Shown piece by piece: positions 45,580 through 53,694 of a DNA stretch of 64,000 nt. How positions within the stretch are numbered: the stretch's first letter is position 1; each line of letters starts with the position of its first letter. Made by a program: the position numbers and the translations under genes. The notes below the pieces were generated by a model. It saw only the letters and a list, made by a program, of their open reading frames with translations. It ran no database searches and was not told where the DNA came from. Source of the DNA: CAVOJV01 sp963696325 (GTDB lineage Bacteria; Pseudomonadota; Gammaproteobacteria; Competibacterales; Competibacteraceae); assembly GCA_963696325.1 (NCBI GenBank), contig CAVOJV010000034.1, positions 16,306 to 80,305 on the forward strand, given 5' to 3'.

Positions 45580-46419
45580 TTAAATAGACGAATGTTTGGC
45601 GTGCGTGTCATACCAGCCCGGAATCGGACGGCGGACGATTCTTTCGAGTTGCGCGATAAACTTTTTGCCGCGCGTCTTTTGCGACAGGTACGAATAATCG
45701 CCAAAAAGCCAATAAAGCGTGAAAATCCGGTGATAATCTTTCAAAATCTGTTCTTTGTTGCGCCATTTCCCGCTAGTTTCTTCGGCAAAAACGCCAGACG
45801 CGCCTTCTTCAAAAGTGTATTTTACGCCATTGATCATCACCGAAAAATCGGTAACATCCTGCTGGATTGCTTTAAATCGGTCATAGCCGAGTTCTTGTAA
45901 CAAATCAAATTCTTCTTCCAAATTTCTCCAAATCACTTTTTCCGAGCGAATCGAAATATAATCGGGCTTGTTTTCAAACTCCAACAAAGCCTGCAAGCAA
46001 ATCTTTTCCGAACCGACAATATCGGCTTTCAGATAAAACGGAATGCCGTATTTTTCCAACGAATCACGAAAATTTACCGCTTTGATTTCAATTTTTTTGT
46101 TGGTTGTTGCCATCACTTCATTGTGATAAGCAAACTCTTTGTCGGTCGTTCCCCAAAAAGAATGTTGCTCGTTGCGATAAAATTCGACCTTTTGATCGTT
46201 TCCGCTAAAATCTTCAAGTTTGATAATTCCGCCTTCGACAATTGTAAGTTTGCCTTCGGCGATAGCTTGCGCGAATCTGTTTTGACAAAAATCAACATTC
46301 GCCGGATTTGCTTCAAACGCCACGACATTGAAACCCTTTTTGAGGTAAAAATCCGTGTCTTGCCCTTGATGCAAACCGACGTCGTAAATCAGATTTTTTT
46401 GTTTTGGTGTTGATTTCAT
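45580..46419 (-). CDS. FkbM-family methyltransferase
   Basis: This 279-aa protein (from ATG 46419) has a SAM-binding start NLIYDVGLHQGQDTDFYLKKG and the acidic VVAFEANPANVDF loop, then the FkbM-type FYLKADIVGSEKICLQALLE. Relatives usually read D-x-E-G in that last motif; here it is DIVG, so Glu is replaced by Val. The frame extends to 46461, but that part crosses the end of the IS66-like element at 46425. AT-rich codons match the GT2 gene. Expected role: O-methylation of a glycan. Confidence 0.87.
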   Translation of the reverse strand: MKSTPKQKNLIYDVGLHQGQDTDFYLKKGFNVVAFEANPANVDFCQNRFAQAIAEGKLTIVEGGIIKLEDFSGNDQKVEFYRNEQHSFWGTTDKEFAYHNEVMATTNKKIEIKAVNFRDSLEKYGIPFYLKADIVGSEKICLQALLEFENKPDYISIRSEKVIWRNLEEEFDLLQELGYDRFKAIQQDVTDFSVMINGVKYTFEEGASGVFAEETSGKWRNKEQILKDYHRIFTLYWLFGDYSYLSQKTRGKKFIAQLERIVRRPIPGWYDTHAKHSSI

Positions 46420-46424
46420 TTTTG

Positions 46425-47562
46425 GTACTCGTTCACGGGGGGTCTCAAGCAGCGATAGCAAGATGTTGTTCTTGTTCCAACAGAGAGAGGCCCGGCAGCA
46501 AGGAAGGAGCAGGCAGGCTATGCAGTGCTGCCGGACAGTCGCTGGTCAGATACTCCAGCACATTACGTTGCTGAGCACGCAAAGTGAGCATGACCGTCAG
46601 CATCCTGGCAACGAACGGGCTGCCGAGCGTAGACTGCGTGCCGAGGCGGGTTCGCCGCCAGATCACCGCCGGGCGCAAGGCGCGCTCCGCCGCGTTGTTG
46701 GTCGGCTCGACACCCGCTACCTTCACAAACAGCCACAGGGCCCCTGCCACTTTGAGCAACGCGCGACAGGTCCGTGCGGTCCGTGCCCGGGCAGACTTAA
46801 TCCCCCGCGCCGCTTCATAAGCCGCACCCTCCGCGAGCCACTGCTGGACCTCAGCGCGGATCTCGACCACTGTCGCCACAAACTCCGACCGCGGCAAAGT
46901 CCCAGCGCGGACACGATGCCACCACTCGAACAAGGTGCGGGCCTGTGCGAGCAAGCCTTCGCCGATGGCTTGCGATTCCCCGCCGCGTTCAGCGAGCTTT
47001 CGACATTCGCGAAGCGGCTGCGCCCAACCCAACTGCGGCCGATCCAGCGGCCACCCACCGTAACCCGTCCACCGATCCGTAATCAGGTAGCCGGTGAACT
47101 CGCCCAGCAGCTGTTTAGCCGCCGCTTGACCGCCGCTCAAGTGGAGTTGAAAGACCGTTACCCAACTCGTCACCAGCACCCACCGCCAGGCTTTACGCCG
47201 CGGCGGGTTGCCGCCATCGCGGTTGCCCTGCACCCAGCCAGTCTCATCGGCGTTGGCCACGGCCTGCGCTTGTGCATAGACGGTGGCTTCGGCCACCGCC
47301 GCGGCCACCGCCTGCCGCAGCTTGTTGACCGTTCCCAAGGCCACTTCGACCTCGGCACGCAAGCGGTTGACTTCCTCTTCCAGCACCACCAACCGCTCCA
47401 GCACCTGCAACAACGCCTGCTGGACACTGGACGGCGTGAGCACCCAGTCTTCAGGCGTAATGTTAATGTTGGAGGAACTCAGCAGTTCAGATTCCATAAC
47501 CTGAGAGTACCAAATCAGGGCTTGTTTTTCATGATGTCTTTTCTACCCCCGCGAACGGGTAC
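46425..47562 (-). mobile_element. IS66-family element with internal deletion
   Basis: Near-inverted 17-bp ends, GTACTCGTTCACGGGGG (46425-46441) and, read inward, GTACCCGTTCGCGGGGG (47562-47546), enclose one transposase gene. I see no 8-bp target duplication (flanks CATTTTTG and AATTTCTT), so the element has probably been rearranged. The tnpA and tnpB genes usual for full IS66 are absent. Confidence 0.75.
46445..47497 (-). CDS. tnpC: IS66-family TnpC transposase, shortened
   Basis: This 350-aa protein has an N-terminal coiled coil (about 28-50), then ALGTVNKLRQAV, VANADETGW (first Asp), YLITDRWTGYGG (second Asp) and EPTNNAAERALRPAVIWRR (Glu). The zinc-finger region normally between the coiled coil and LGTV is gone, about 100 or more residues lost without breaking the frame. 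Family proteins are usually about 450-520 aa. It is probably non-functional alone. Confidence 0.85.
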   Translation of the reverse strand: MESELLSSSNINITPEDWVLTPSSVQQALLQVLERLVVLEEEVNRLRAEVEVALGTVNKLRQAVAAAVAEATVYAQAQAVANADETGWVQGNRDGGNPPRRKAWRWVLVTSWVTVFQLHLSGGQAAAKQLLGEFTGYLITDRWTGYGGWPLDRPQLGWAQPLRECRKLAERGGESQAIGEGLLAQARTLFEWWHRVRAGTLPRSEFVATVVEIRAEVQQWLAEGAAYEAARGIKSARARTARTCRALLKVAGALWLFVKVAGVEPTNNAAERALRPAVIWRRTRLGTQSTLGSPFVARMLTVMLTLRAQQRNVLEYLTSDCPAALHSLPAPSLLPGLSLLEQEQHLAIAA

Positions 47563-47828
47563 AATTTCTTCTTCTTTTCATGCGGTTCGTCCTTGACGGT
47601 TTCAAACTTGCAGCATGGGCTCAGTCGGCTGAGAGCATGCCGACTCGACGCGTCAAGCTATTTCCGCTGCGATTCTTGAGCATCGCATTCGTTTGCTCGG
47701 CATTGTGCAAGGCCTCTTGGTCCAGCTTGGCGTTCGCAGAATCGCAAATCGGTTGCTGGCAAACCTGATGGGAGCGAATCCGCCAAGAAAGCTACGGCGT
47801 CCGCTACGCGGCTGGCATAGGGAACGCC

Positions 47829-48095
47829 TTGAAGTTTCTCAGGCGAGTTCAAGGACACCGCGAGTACATCGAGGCAACGAACGAAGTTGATGGAATCAAC
47901 GTCGCATCAGCACAGCAGGTGTTAGATCTAATCGGCCACAGGACGGGGCTAGCGTTAATCTTACGAGACCAAGCAGATACTTTAGTGAGGGAGGGGTTCG
48001 GAGATCGTGCAGTGGTTTTTTATGAGCAAGCGGCAACCATAGCGCGAGATCTAGGTCATGCATCCCTTGAGCTAAAGGCCCTACTTGGTCTCTAG
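47829..48095 (+). CDS. Possible TPR-protein fragment
   Basis: This 88-aa frame ends with GDRAVVFYEQAATIARDLGH then ASLELKALLGL, the helix pattern of a tetratricopeptide repeat, and then stops. No start signal is clear. I think it is a remnant of a larger protein, but I do not recognise which. Confidence 0.35.
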   Translation: MKFLRRVQGHREYIEATNEVDGINVASAQQVLDLIGHRTGLALILRDQADTLVREGFGDRAVVFYEQAATIARDLGHASLELKALLGL

Positions 48096-48325
48096 TCGTG
48101 TAACCGGACGATCGATTCCCAACGCCGGATCCTTTTGGCAGATAGTGTTGAAAACGATGCTCCCGATGCGATTAGGGCAGCGATTTTGAGAAAGATAGCT
48201 GACTAACTTTTGCTTGCAGCCGACCCGCCTTACGTCCGCGGTATTCCGCGGTTTGTGGCGCTGCTCGCTTGCAATGGGACTCCTCGTTCCGCTCTCCGTT
48301 GGTTGGCGGGCGGCTGAAGCTAAGC

Positions 48326-48500
48326 GTGTGTGCCGGGCATGGCACGTAACTATGTCGGTGAAAGTCCGGCAGCCAGGCGTATGCAGTGCCGAAGGCAAGG
48401 AAAAGGGCAAGGGCGTCGTCGTGAGGCGGGGTCTAAAGGAAGCCCAATCCAAAGCGGCGGTGCCTGAGGGGTGCACAGAGCATCATGAGAAATACCGAGA
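48326..48500 (+). ncRNA. Probable group II intron fragment (5' RNA part)
   Basis: GTGTGCCGGGCATGGCACGT, then TCGGTGAAAGTCCGGCAGCC and further on GGAAGCCCAATCC resemble the 5' start and domain I of bacterial group II introns (GUGYGCCCGGCAUGGG-type). The intron-encoded reverse transcriptase and domains V-VI are not seen. The call is by memory of the motif. Confidence 0.5.
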
Positions 48501-48738
48501 ATAGCTTTCCTGCAATCGTTCGGACAGTTTTTTGGGGAGTATACCAACAAATAATCAAGGTGTTAGTGATTTATATGCAACTCAGCGAAACCGCTAAGTT
48601 GGGTTTTACTGGGGTTGCGAATGCTAACCTGTTGATTCATGGCCGCAAAAAGTGTCCGAAGTATTGTTCCTGTAAAGATGCGAATAAACGATCACTTCAA
48701 GCCTACAAAACCCTGAAAAAACAGGGCAAAATCAGGCC

Positions 48739-49143
48739 ATGGCACGCTCGAAAACTACCTCGCAACCGGGACCATCCCCCAATCCCCAGGGCCGTCCCTC
48801 CGGCACCGGCAGGGTTGCTCAACTACGGATCCAACTAGAACAGCATCTTCCCGCTATCTTTTCCACCCTGGTGACCAAGGCCAAAGACGGCGACACTAGC
48901 GCGATTAAATTGATTTTGGAACGGGTCATTCCCCCTCCCAAGGCGCAGGCCACGCCGGTTGCGTTCCCTGCCCCAGGTAACAGCCTGTGCGAACAAGGCG
49001 CAGCCGTCATACAAGCCATCGGTGCCGGCCAACTCTCGCCGGAACAAGGGACTCAGGTGCTCTCCGCCTTGGCCAGCCAAGCCAAGCTGATCGAACTGGA
49101 TGAACTGGAGCGGCGGGTTGCGGCGTTGGAGGGCAAGCCATGA
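48739..49143 (+). CDS. Phage-like small protein (DUF5681-like start)
   Basis: This 134-aa protein begins with a Pro/Gly-rich stretch (SPNPQGRPSGTGR), as in DUF5681 and small-terminase-like proteins. A helical middle (GDTSAIKLILERVIPPPKAQ) and a C-terminal coiled coil (LIELDELERRVAALEG) follow. It overlaps the next gene by four bases (ATGA). Such genes occur in prophages and in decayed mobile islands; the function is uncertain. Confidence 0.6.
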   Translation: MARSKTTSQPGPSPNPQGRPSGTGRVAQLRIQLEQHLPAIFSTLVTKAKDGDTSAIKLILERVIPPPKAQATPVAFPAPGNSLCEQGAAVIQAIGAGQLSPEQGTQVLSALASQAKLIELDELERRVAALEGKP

Positions 49144-49343
49144 ACCTCCACGCGCGCATCAAGAAGCTGGAAAGTCACCGATTGCGGACGGCGGGACAGC
49201 AGTTGAGGGCGATGAGCGACGAGGAACTTGGGGCGTTGTGGAAGTCCACTCTCGCAAGACTATCCGATAAAGACTTCGAGCAGGTCTGTCACACGCATCC
49301 CGAACGGCGGTCTCTCTATGAGGAATATCGGCATGCGCCTTGA
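49140..49343 (+). CDS. Small protein, unknown, phage-associated
   Basis: This 67-aa helical protein starts MNLHARIKKLESHRLRTAGQ. It overlaps the upstream gene by ATGA and overlaps the start of the next by 12 bp, so the three look translationally coupled. No domain recognised. The DEELGALWKSTLARLSDKDF part is probably an amphipathic helix pair. Confidence 0.55.
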   Translation: MNLHARIKKLESHRLRTAGQQLRAMSDEELGALWKSTLARLSDKDFEQVCHTHPERRSLYEEYRHAP

Positions 49344-49598
49344 ATGCCGCGTGGTCAAGTTGGAACGGCAGAGGCCGGCCGCGGGGGGCACCCTTTTGAC
49401 CGGCCGACCCCGGAACAGCTAGCGAAAATCGTTCGTGACTTTCTGTTAAGCGAAGCCGCAGCGAATGCACTCGACCCAACCAATGGATATATCCGGTGGG
49501 CGATGGCGTGGCTGGGTATCAAACCAGATGGATTGGCGGAGTGGTTGCGCGGGTATGCTTCGGGTATGCTTGAAGCCAACTTGTCCCGCCTGTTTTGA
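49332..49598 (+). pseudogene. Small phage-associated gene with a frameshift
   Basis: From ATG 49332 the frame starts MRLECRVVKLERQRPA, parallel to the N-terminus of the previous gene, but stops near 49421. The next frame continues HPFDRPTPEQLAKIVRDFLL and DPTNGYIRWAMAWLGIKPDG to 49598. A one-base shift near 49385-49390 would join them into about 88 aa. No function recognised. Confidence 0.5.
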
Positions 49599-49825
49599 AA
49601 TTCCCACCGTTCCACCATCGTTGGCGACTGAAGACCGTCGTCACTGGCAACGCTGCCGGGTACTGCGCTATCACTCAGGGCCGTAGAGTACCGGGCTGGA
49701 CACGGTCAAGTTCTCGGGCGATAGGCTCTTGCTGGTTCCCGGGCTGGCGGCTCAGCGGATTCTATACATAGCCTAAACATATTGTCCGCCAAAGCCGGAT
49801 GATTTACTTAAGCTATTGATTTGTC

Positions 49826-49901
49826 TGGCGCTCCCTAGGGGGTTCGAACCCCTGTTCCCGCCGTGAGAGGGCGGTGTCCTGGGCCTCTAGACGAAGGGAG
49901 C
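49826..49901 (-). tRNA. tRNA-Glu (anticodon CUC)
   Basis: This 76-nt cloverleaf on the minus strand has acceptor GCTCCC/GGGAGC, anticodon stem CCGCC/GGCGG with loop CTCTCAC, TTCGAAC in the T-loop and an encoded CCA. The anticodon CTC reads GAG. The body closely follows the usual tRNA-Glu. Phage-like remnants lie on its 3' side, a common integration position. Confidence 0.95.
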
Positions 49902-49953
49902 GTTGGTGGCTGGCGTCTCTGCGAGAAGGTGGTATTATACGCGTTCTCTCGCA

Positions 49954-51315
49954 GTGCACAAGATCCCTTCTAAACCCTCCTTGGAACCTGGAACCCTGAA
50001 TAATCAGCCCACTGTCATACCGCGCGCAGAGCACCCCGTTTCTCGGGCAAATATCAGCGCGAATGCCCTCAAGGTCCTCTACCGGCTACGCAGCGCTGGC
50101 TACCAGGCTTGCTTGGTTGGCGGTGGCGTACGAGACTTGTTGTTGGGTCGCGAGCCCAAGGATTTCGATATCGCCACCAATGCCCGTCCTGAAGAGGTTT
50201 ACAGGCTGTTTCGCAACTGCCGCCTTATCGGGCGGCGATTTCGCCTGGCGCATGTGCATTTCGGCCAAGACATCGTCGAAGTCGCTACCTTCCGCGCCCA
50301 GCAGGCAAATGGCGATGACCGTGAGGTGGCCGGGGTGCGTCTGGACGAGGGTGGCCGCATCATCAGCGATAATGTTTACGGCAGTATCGGCGAGGATGCC
50401 AGACGGCGCGATTTCACTATCAATGCCTTGTACTATGATATCGACAACTTCGCGGTGCTGGATTTTGCAGGTGGCATGGCGGATTTGGAAGCAGGACTTA
50501 TTCGCCTAATCGGCGAACCGGAGCAGCGCTATCGAGAAGATCCGGTAAGGATGTTGCGGGCGGTGCGCTTTGCGGCTAAGTTGGGTTTTCGTTTGCATCC
50601 TGATACCGAAACCCCGTTGCATAGGCTGGGGCAGTTACTGGAAAGTATTTCGCCCGCCCGCTTATTTGAGGAAATTCTCAAGCTATTTTTGGCTGGTTGC
50701 GCCGTGCAAACCTTTGAGTTGCTGCGTCACTATCGCTTATTTGGGCACTTGTTTCCGGCTACCGAGCACTGTCTCAGCCGGCAGAAACAAAAATTTCCCA
50801 AGACCCTGCTGACCCATGCGCTGACCAATACGGATGCTCGGCTGGCCGAAAATAAGCCGGTTACGCCAGCTTTTCTATTTGCGACCCTGTTGTGGGAGCC
50901 GCTACAGGAGCAGGTAGAACGCTTGTTGGCGGACGGCATGGATGAGCATGCAGCTAACGAGGTGGCGGCTGATATGGTATTACAGGCGCAACTCAAGCAC
51001 ATAACCCTGCCGCGCCGCTTCAGCCTGCCCATGCGAGAGATCTGGGCCTTGCAAGCGCGTTTGGTGGTGCGAACGGGTAAGCGTCCGCTGCGCCTGCTGG
51101 CGCATCCACGCTTTCGGGCCGCCTACGATTTCCTGCTGCTGCGCGCTGAGGCTAATGTTGAGCTGGTTGAACTGGCCGAGTGGTGGACGCATTTTATTTC
51201 CCTGGAAGAGGCCGCCCGTGAGCAGTCCGTCCGCCTAGCGGCCAAGCCAAAAACCCATCGTCGGCGTCGCTCACGTGCTAATGGCTACCAGTCCGCCGCT
51301 CCAACCGCTGAGTAG
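49954..51315 (+). CDS. pcnB: Poly(A) polymerase I
   Basis: PcnB adds 3' poly(A) tails that promote RNA decay. The protein of about 453 aa has the class II nucleotidyltransferase core LVGGGVRDLLLGREPKDFDI with the two catalytic Asp residues in DFD, then RRFRLAHVHFG and GEDARRRDFTINALYYD. A basic tail (KPKTHRRRRSRANGY) ends it. No ATG is near the start; GTG at 49954 is the best choice, since the open frame upstream begins next to the tRNA gene. It leads the pcnB-folK-panB-panC cluster. Confidence 0.95.
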   Translation: MHKIPSKPSLEPGTLNNQPTVIPRAEHPVSRANISANALKVLYRLRSAGYQACLVGGGVRDLLLGREPKDFDIATNARPEEVYRLFRNCRLIGRRFRLAHVHFGQDIVEVATFRAQQANGDDREVAGVRLDEGGRIISDNVYGSIGEDARRRDFTINALYYDIDNFAVLDFAGGMADLEAGLIRLIGEPEQRYREDPVRMLRAVRFAAKLGFRLHPDTETPLHRLGQLLESISPARLFEEILKLFLAGCAVQTFELLRHYRLFGHLFPATEHCLSRQKQKFPKTLLTHALTNTDARLAENKPVTPAFLFATLLWEPLQEQVERLLADGMDEHAANEVAADMVLQAQLKHITLPRRFSLPMREIWALQARLVVRTGKRPLRLLAHPRFRAAYDFLLLRAEANVELVELAEWWTHFISLEEAAREQSVRLAAKPKTHRRRRSRANGYQSAAPTAE

Positions 51316-51340
51316 GTGGATATCTAGCGAGATCTATTCT

Positions 51341-51835
51341 GTGCGTTCCGTGCTTGCTTATGTAGGAATCGGCAGTAACTTGGGGAACCCCATGGTCCAG
51401 GTAAGCGACGCGCTTGCGGCGCTAGCGATACTCCCCCAGACTCGCTGCGTCATCCAGTCTCCGTGGTATCGGAGTGAACCGCTGGGCCCACCGGGGCAGC
51501 CGCACTACATCAACGCCGTTGCGGGATTGGAAACCAGTCTGGTCCCCTTAGTCTTATTGAGCGCCCTGCAAGCGATTGAGAACACCCATGGTCGGCAGCG
51601 CACGCAGCGTTGGGGCGCGCGCACACTGGATCTGGATATGCTTCTCTATGGCGATTTGGTGCAGGATGATCCAGGTTTGACTATTCCTCATCCACGACTG
51701 CATGAGCGGGCTTTCGTCCTGTATCCTTTGTTGGACATAGCTCCGGATCTGCGGATTCCCGGTTTGGGGGATCTGGAAACACTGGTGCGGTTATGTCCGC
51801 CGCTGGGCATGGAACGACTCGAGGAGGGGTCGTGA
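51341..51835 (+). CDS. folK: 6-hydroxymethyl-dihydropterin pyrophosphokinase (second, canonical copy)
   Basis: This HPPK of about 164 aa has YVGIGSNLGNPMVQVSDAL, SPWYRSEPLGPPGQPHYINA and the ATP/metal site RWGARTLDLDMLLYG, then IPHPRLHERAFVLYPL. It matches the family better than the copy at 6366-6854. The start is uncertain: GTG 51341 (chosen), GTG 51350, or an ATG at 51281 that overlaps pcnB. It lies in the usual pcnB-folK-panB order. Confidence 0.92.
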   Translation: MRSVLAYVGIGSNLGNPMVQVSDALAALAILPQTRCVIQSPWYRSEPLGPPGQPHYINAVAGLETSLVPLVLLSALQAIENTHGRQRTQRWGARTLDLDMLLYGDLVQDDPGLTIPHPRLHERAFVLYPLLDIAPDLRIPGLGDLETLVRLCPPLGMERLEEGS

Positions 51836-51967
51836 TGATGGGCAATCACCTAAAGCAGAGCATGTCCCTGGACGGGCAGCATTATTTCAATACGTTGCCG
51901 CCTTCCCTTCGTTGCCTCTATGCGGTAGGGGGGGAGGGTTGGGACTTTGGATTATAGTGAGCACACC

Positions 51968-52792
51968 ATGTACAAAGGTCAAGAGCAAGCCCGCAGTAAG
52001 CCGGTGACGGTGAAGACTCTGGCGAAAATGAAGCGGGAAGGGGAGAAAATCGCCGTCCTTACCGCTTACGATGCCAGTTTCGCTGCCGTGCTGGAGGCGG
52101 CTGGCGTGGATATCATCCTAGTCGGCGATTCGCTAGGGATGGTGATCCAGGGGCGCCAGACCACCGTGCCGGTCAGCATAGATGATATGATTTACCACAG
52201 TCGCAGCGCAGCGCGTGGCTGCCGATACCCTTTATTGATGGTGGACATGCCGTTCATGAGCTACTCCACTGTGGAGCGGGCCTTGACCAACGCCGCTCGC
52301 CTGATGCAAGAGGGCAGCGCCCATATGGTGAAGCTTGAAGGCGATGGTGGCTTGATGGAGACGGTGCGCCAGTTGAGTCGCAGCGGTGTCCCTGTCTGTG
52401 CGCATCTTGGCTTGTTGCCACAATCGATCCATAAACTCGGGGGATATCGGGTGCAAGGGCGCGAAGAGAGTGTTGCTCGGCAGATAATCGACGATGCGCA
52501 GCGCTTGCAGGATGCTGGCGCTGACGTGGCCCTGGTCGAGTGCATTCCCGCCGAACTCGGGGCACGCTTGTCAGAGACGCTGGAAATTCCAGTCATTGGC
52601 ATCGGCGCCGGTCCGGGCTGTGACGCTCAAGTGCTGGTGAGCTACGATATGTTGGGTATTACCCTGGGCCACCGGCCCCGTTTCTCCAGGAATTTCCTGG
52701 AAGGCAAAAGCAGCGTGCAGGCCGCTGTCGCGGCCTACGTGCAAGCCGTCAAGCAGGGCGAGTTCCCTGCCCCCGAACATTGTCTAGCCTGA
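51968..52792 (+). CDS. panB: Ketopantoate hydroxymethyltransferase
   Basis: PanB makes ketopantoate from alpha-ketoisovalerate, the first committed step to pantothenate and CoA. The 274-aa barrel enzyme shows IAVLTAYDASFA, ILVGDSLGMVIQGR (metal Asp), MVDMPFMSYST and VIGIGAGPGCDAQVLVSYDM. ATG 51968 was chosen over a TTG seven codons upstream. Its stop overlaps the first possible panC start (TGATG). Confidence 0.97.
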   Translation: MYKGQEQARSKPVTVKTLAKMKREGEKIAVLTAYDASFAAVLEAAGVDIILVGDSLGMVIQGRQTTVPVSIDDMIYHSRSAARGCRYPLLMVDMPFMSYSTVERALTNAARLMQEGSAHMVKLEGDGGLMETVRQLSRSGVPVCAHLGLLPQSIHKLGGYRVQGREESVARQIIDDAQRLQDAGADVALVECIPAELGARLSETLEIPVIGIGAGPGCDAQVLVSYDMLGITLGHRPRFSRNFLEGKSSVQAAVAAYVQAVKQGEFPAPEHCLA

Positions 52793-52800
52793 TGATGCCC

Positions 52801-53670
52801 ATGCAAACCCTCCATCGCATTGCCGATCTGCGTGCCCAGGTAGGAGCCTGGCGGGCAGCCGACGAGCGCATCGCCCTGGTTCCCACGATGGGTAACCTGC
52901 ACCGGGGCCACATACACTTGGTAGAACAGGCAAAAACTCGGGCCGCGCGCACCGTGGTGAGTATCTTCGTCAATCCCATGCAGTTCGGTCCCAGCGAAGA
53001 TTACCACAGCTATCCCTGTACCCTTGAAGAGGACAGTCGCAAGCTGGAGCGGGTAGGTTTGGATATCCTGTTCGCTCCCAATGCTGCCGAGGTGTATCCG
53101 CGTGGGCTGGACGGGATGACCCAGGTGGAGGTGCCTGGTCTGTCCCATACTCTGTGTGGGGCGGCCCGTCCCGGGCATTTTACCGGCGTGGCGACCATCG
53201 TGACCAAGCTGTTCAATATGGTGCAGCCCGATGTGGCTCTGTTTGGCGAGAAGGACTGGCAACAACTGATGGTTATCCGGCGATTGGTCGCCGATCTGAA
53301 TCTGCCAGTGGACGTCGTCGGTATCCCTACCGTGCGTGAGGCCGACGGCTTGGCCATGAGTTCCCGCAACGGCTATTTATCTACTGCGGAGCGGGCCATC
53401 GCGCCGACTCTGTATGCAACGCTCCGCGCTGTGGCCCAGCGTCTCTTGATTGGGGAGCGGGATTATAAGGCCATCGAGGCGGTTGCCTGGACGACGTTGG
53501 AAGTGGCCGGGTTTCGCCCCGACTATTTTGAGGTGCGTCGGGCCGAGGATCTTGATCAACCTGGCAAAGATGACCTCGACTTGTTGATCATCGCTGCGGC
53601 GTGGTTAGGTCGGGCGCGCTTGATCGACAACTATCCGGTTACCGTGTTACGCAAGGTGGAATCCTGTTAG
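52801..53670 (+). CDS. panC: Pantothenate synthetase
   Basis: PanC joins pantoate and beta-alanine using ATP. The 289-aa enzyme has the LVPTMGNLHRGHIHLV signature with the HxGH-like motif (LHRGH), VSIFVNPMQFGPSEDYHSYP, LFGEKDWQQLMVIRRLV and the MSSRNGYLS loop. Alternative ATGs lie at 52792 and 52795. It follows panB directly. Confidence 0.97.
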   Translation: MQTLHRIADLRAQVGAWRAADERIALVPTMGNLHRGHIHLVEQAKTRAARTVVSIFVNPMQFGPSEDYHSYPCTLEEDSRKLERVGLDILFAPNAAEVYPRGLDGMTQVEVPGLSHTLCGAARPGHFTGVATIVTKLFNMVQPDVALFGEKDWQQLMVIRRLVADLNLPVDVVGIPTVREADGLAMSSRNGYLSTAERAIAPTLYATLRAVAQRLLIGERDYKAIEAVAWTTLEVAGFRPDYFEVRRAEDLDQPGKDDLDLLIIAAAWLGRARLIDNYPVTVLRKVESC

Positions 53671-53694
53671 GCTCGCCCGGCAATAAGCAGCAAC

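Larger units (their letters stand above)
47563..48738. other. Decayed mosaic region with no intact known gene
   Basis: Almost 1.2 kb of mixed remnants. A leftward frame near 47600-47720 (AKLDQEALHNAEQTNAM) looks protein-like but is unrecognised. A TPR-like fragment at 47829-48095 and a group II intron-like piece near 48326-48500 are listed separately. Near 48713 CCCTG-A6-CAGGG forms a small hairpin before the phage-like gene. Confidence 0.5.

Noticed and set aside
46463..47596. 377-aa frame antisense to the IS66 transposase
   Set aside because: It mirrors the transposase gene and has no recognisable domain.
48739..49598. Functional prophage
   Set aside because: No integrase, capsid, large terminase or tail gene is present; only three small genes, one broken.
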